Shown piece by piece: positions 62,322 through 64,000 of a stretch of DNA of 64,000 bases (position 1 is its first letter; each line of letters opens with the position of its first letter). Source of the DNA: Hippophae tibetana (lineage: Eukaryota > Streptophyta > Magnoliopsida > Rosales > Elaeagnaceae); contig CM072802.1 in the NCBI GenBank assembly GCA_037013495.1, positions 59,973,275-60,037,274 of the forward strand, written 5' to 3'. A program made the translations under genes and the position numbers. Under the pieces are notes generated by a model. That model did no database searches, was not told where the DNA came from, and was given only the letters and a program-made list of their open reading frames with translations.

Positions 62322-62590
62322 ATTAAAGATAGCTATCAGGTTTATTATTTTCCCTATATATTGCCACATATGCATAACATAATATCATATATAATATTAT
62401 TTTATATCTTGAAATTATTATATCTCATAATAGAGAATCATAACTAATGATTCTCTTACTGACTTAAGGATCGTAGGGTCAAAGATCATCCCATACAAGA
62501 TGGTCAAAGATCCTAATAGTTTGTTTATCTTGTAGATTTTGCATATAATATTCTTATATGGTGTTGACAAAAATCAATATCAACATGTAG
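62322..62590 (+). repeat. Tat-type LTR end, direct copy of 54026-54339
   Basis: Shares AACATAATATCATAT, TCTTGAAATTATTATATCTC and GTGTTGACAAAAATCA with the left copy. Homology ends at TCAACATG. Confidence 0.7.
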
Positions 62591-62599
62591 TAAAAGTGT

Positions 62600-64000
62600 T
62601 TTTATCTTTATATTGTGTCATTAATTATGAAGTTATAAATATTGAGATAGTTTTGTTTAGTTTAAGAAAATTGGTCAAAAACATCATTTATTTGGTATGG
62701 ACACACTTCTCATGGGTTTGTATGTATTAGTGATGTGATAAGTTTGTTGATCCAATAAAATTAAGGTTTTGTGATAGATGAAAGATTAATCTCAATAAAT
62801 ATATGGAAAAATGTTTCCGAATTCCATTCAACTATTCAATATCATAAATGTGTTAATCATCTAACGGGTTTATACAATTTTTTATATTTTAATTAAAGCC
62901 TAGATTGATATCTACGTCATATGTATTAATTCCCCACTAATGCTATATAGTATTACTAGTAAATAACTAAATATATACATAGTTATCCCTCCACCCTAAC
63001 GTAAAGATAGCAACGTAATGCTCTTTCATTATTATTGTTTCTCACGAGAGTAGTAGGTAAGTGGAATACCCATCTATGTTAATTACCTTTTCATGTTAAT
63101 AGTGGATTAAATCTCAAGTGCGCGCGATGGATGCTGCGCAACGTAGGCATCTACATGGAAAATAATTAGTCTTTTTCAGATTAAAAGAAACAATAGTTAG
63201 AGTGATGAACCTAAATAAATTAATAAATGGAAAATATTTGCATTTAACCTAAATAGCCTCCTAGCAATAAAATAAATAAATAAATAAATAAAAGATTCAA
63301 CAATAATACGTAACGTTCTACCTTGCATGTTATGGAAGGTACATCCAATTCATTTAAGCTATTAGATTTTTTCAAATAAATTAATATTATCCATTAAATT
63401 TATTTCTCTCTAGTAGATTGTTTTTCTTGTTATTTTAATATAAGAGTTCTTCTTTTGCATTTTTTTTGTTTTGGTTTGTTTTCTTTCTAGGTTTAGATTT
63501 AGATTTCATGTTTTTAATTGAAGTATTATTACAATTCAAATCTTGAAGATATGAAGCCATGAAAGATCAATTTATGTTGAAGATTTAACCTCTTATCAAA
63601 TAGAAAAATAATATATGAATGTTGGAATACGCAAAGAGCTTAAAAAGATAGCTCAAAAAAAGTTTGTTTATAACTTTATATGCTATAGAGTTTTAGTGAT
63701 TATCACGATAGTTTAATATATTTTCAATTTATTGATTTAATTTTACATATAATCTTAAGTTGTGTAAGAATTATAAGTTTTGGCTATTTTTGTGGACAAA
63801 ATATTTACTTATAAATTCGTTTTTAGACCTACTATCAAGTTTATCAAGAAAAACCAAACAAATGTTCGAGTATCAGATATTCGTATTTCGGGTATGTCTT
63901 TTATAACTACGACACATAAGATTACATTTATACATTTAATAATACACGTTCATAAATCTAAAATTATTTTTAGTGTTTAAATATTTTTTGTGTCTTAATA
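62600..64000. other. AT-rich DNA without recognised features
   Basis: It contains an (AAAT)n microsatellite at about 63268-63293 and a small GC pocket at 63118-63150. No gene, element end or RNA was recognised. Confidence 0.45.

Overview
This is nuclear DNA of a flowering plant, most likely a eudicot; I cannot name the genus. It is AT-rich and gene-poor. Most of it is nested, decayed LTR retrotransposons of plant lineages (Ty1/copia including SIRE-like, Ty3/gypsy Athila-like and Tat-like), with a CACTA transposon, a Harbinger-like MITE and a hAT-like MITE. There are variants of the plant telomere heptamer CCCTAAA. The only host gene I can support belongs to the plant-specific TRICHOME BIREFRINGENCE-LIKE (TBL) family. 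No rRNA, tRNA, CRISPR or bacterial-style operon was seen.

Layout. 1-5715: a young, nearly complete Ty1/copia element on the minus strand; its 3' LTR runs off the left edge. 6839-21327: a five-exon TBL gene on the minus strand with intact reading frame and splice sites (363 aa predicted). Its second intron is about 12.6 kb and holds gypsy remnants, short tandem duplications and a decayed Athila-like element (11058-19311). That element contains a Harbinger-like MITE, which in turn carries a 600-bp array of telomere-like heptamers. 21403-24907: upstream AT-rich DNA with an (AT)22 microsatellite and a cut-off hAT-like repeat.

24911-28358: a CACTA transposon with perfect ends and an AAG target duplication. 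It has no recognisable transposase but has five exons of a Ulp1-like (C48) cysteine protease in which all expected catalytic residues can be seen. It also holds a long imperfect hairpin and a 42-bp tandem repeat. 28362-29946: Tat-type remnants. 29946-38655: an old Athila-like element. 38656-42794: a Tat-type gypsy on the minus strand, abutting a second, oppositely oriented Tat pol piece (42795-43745). 43962-46250: two Athila-like LTR pieces. 46250-51780: a decayed SIRE-like copia element split by a 1867-bp solo LTR with an ACTAG duplication. 51780-53734: sequence I cannot identify. 53735-62595: decayed Tat-type material with LTR pieces in both orientations and a hAT-like MITE at 58265-58714. 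62600-64000: AT-rich, nothing recognised.

The genes do not form a pathway. The main biological question is how the TBL gene is transcribed and spliced across an intron loaded with old, probably silenced repeats. I found no clear previously undescribed system. The best leads are this intron, the protease-only CACTA element with its hairpin, and the telomere-like array inside a MITE.
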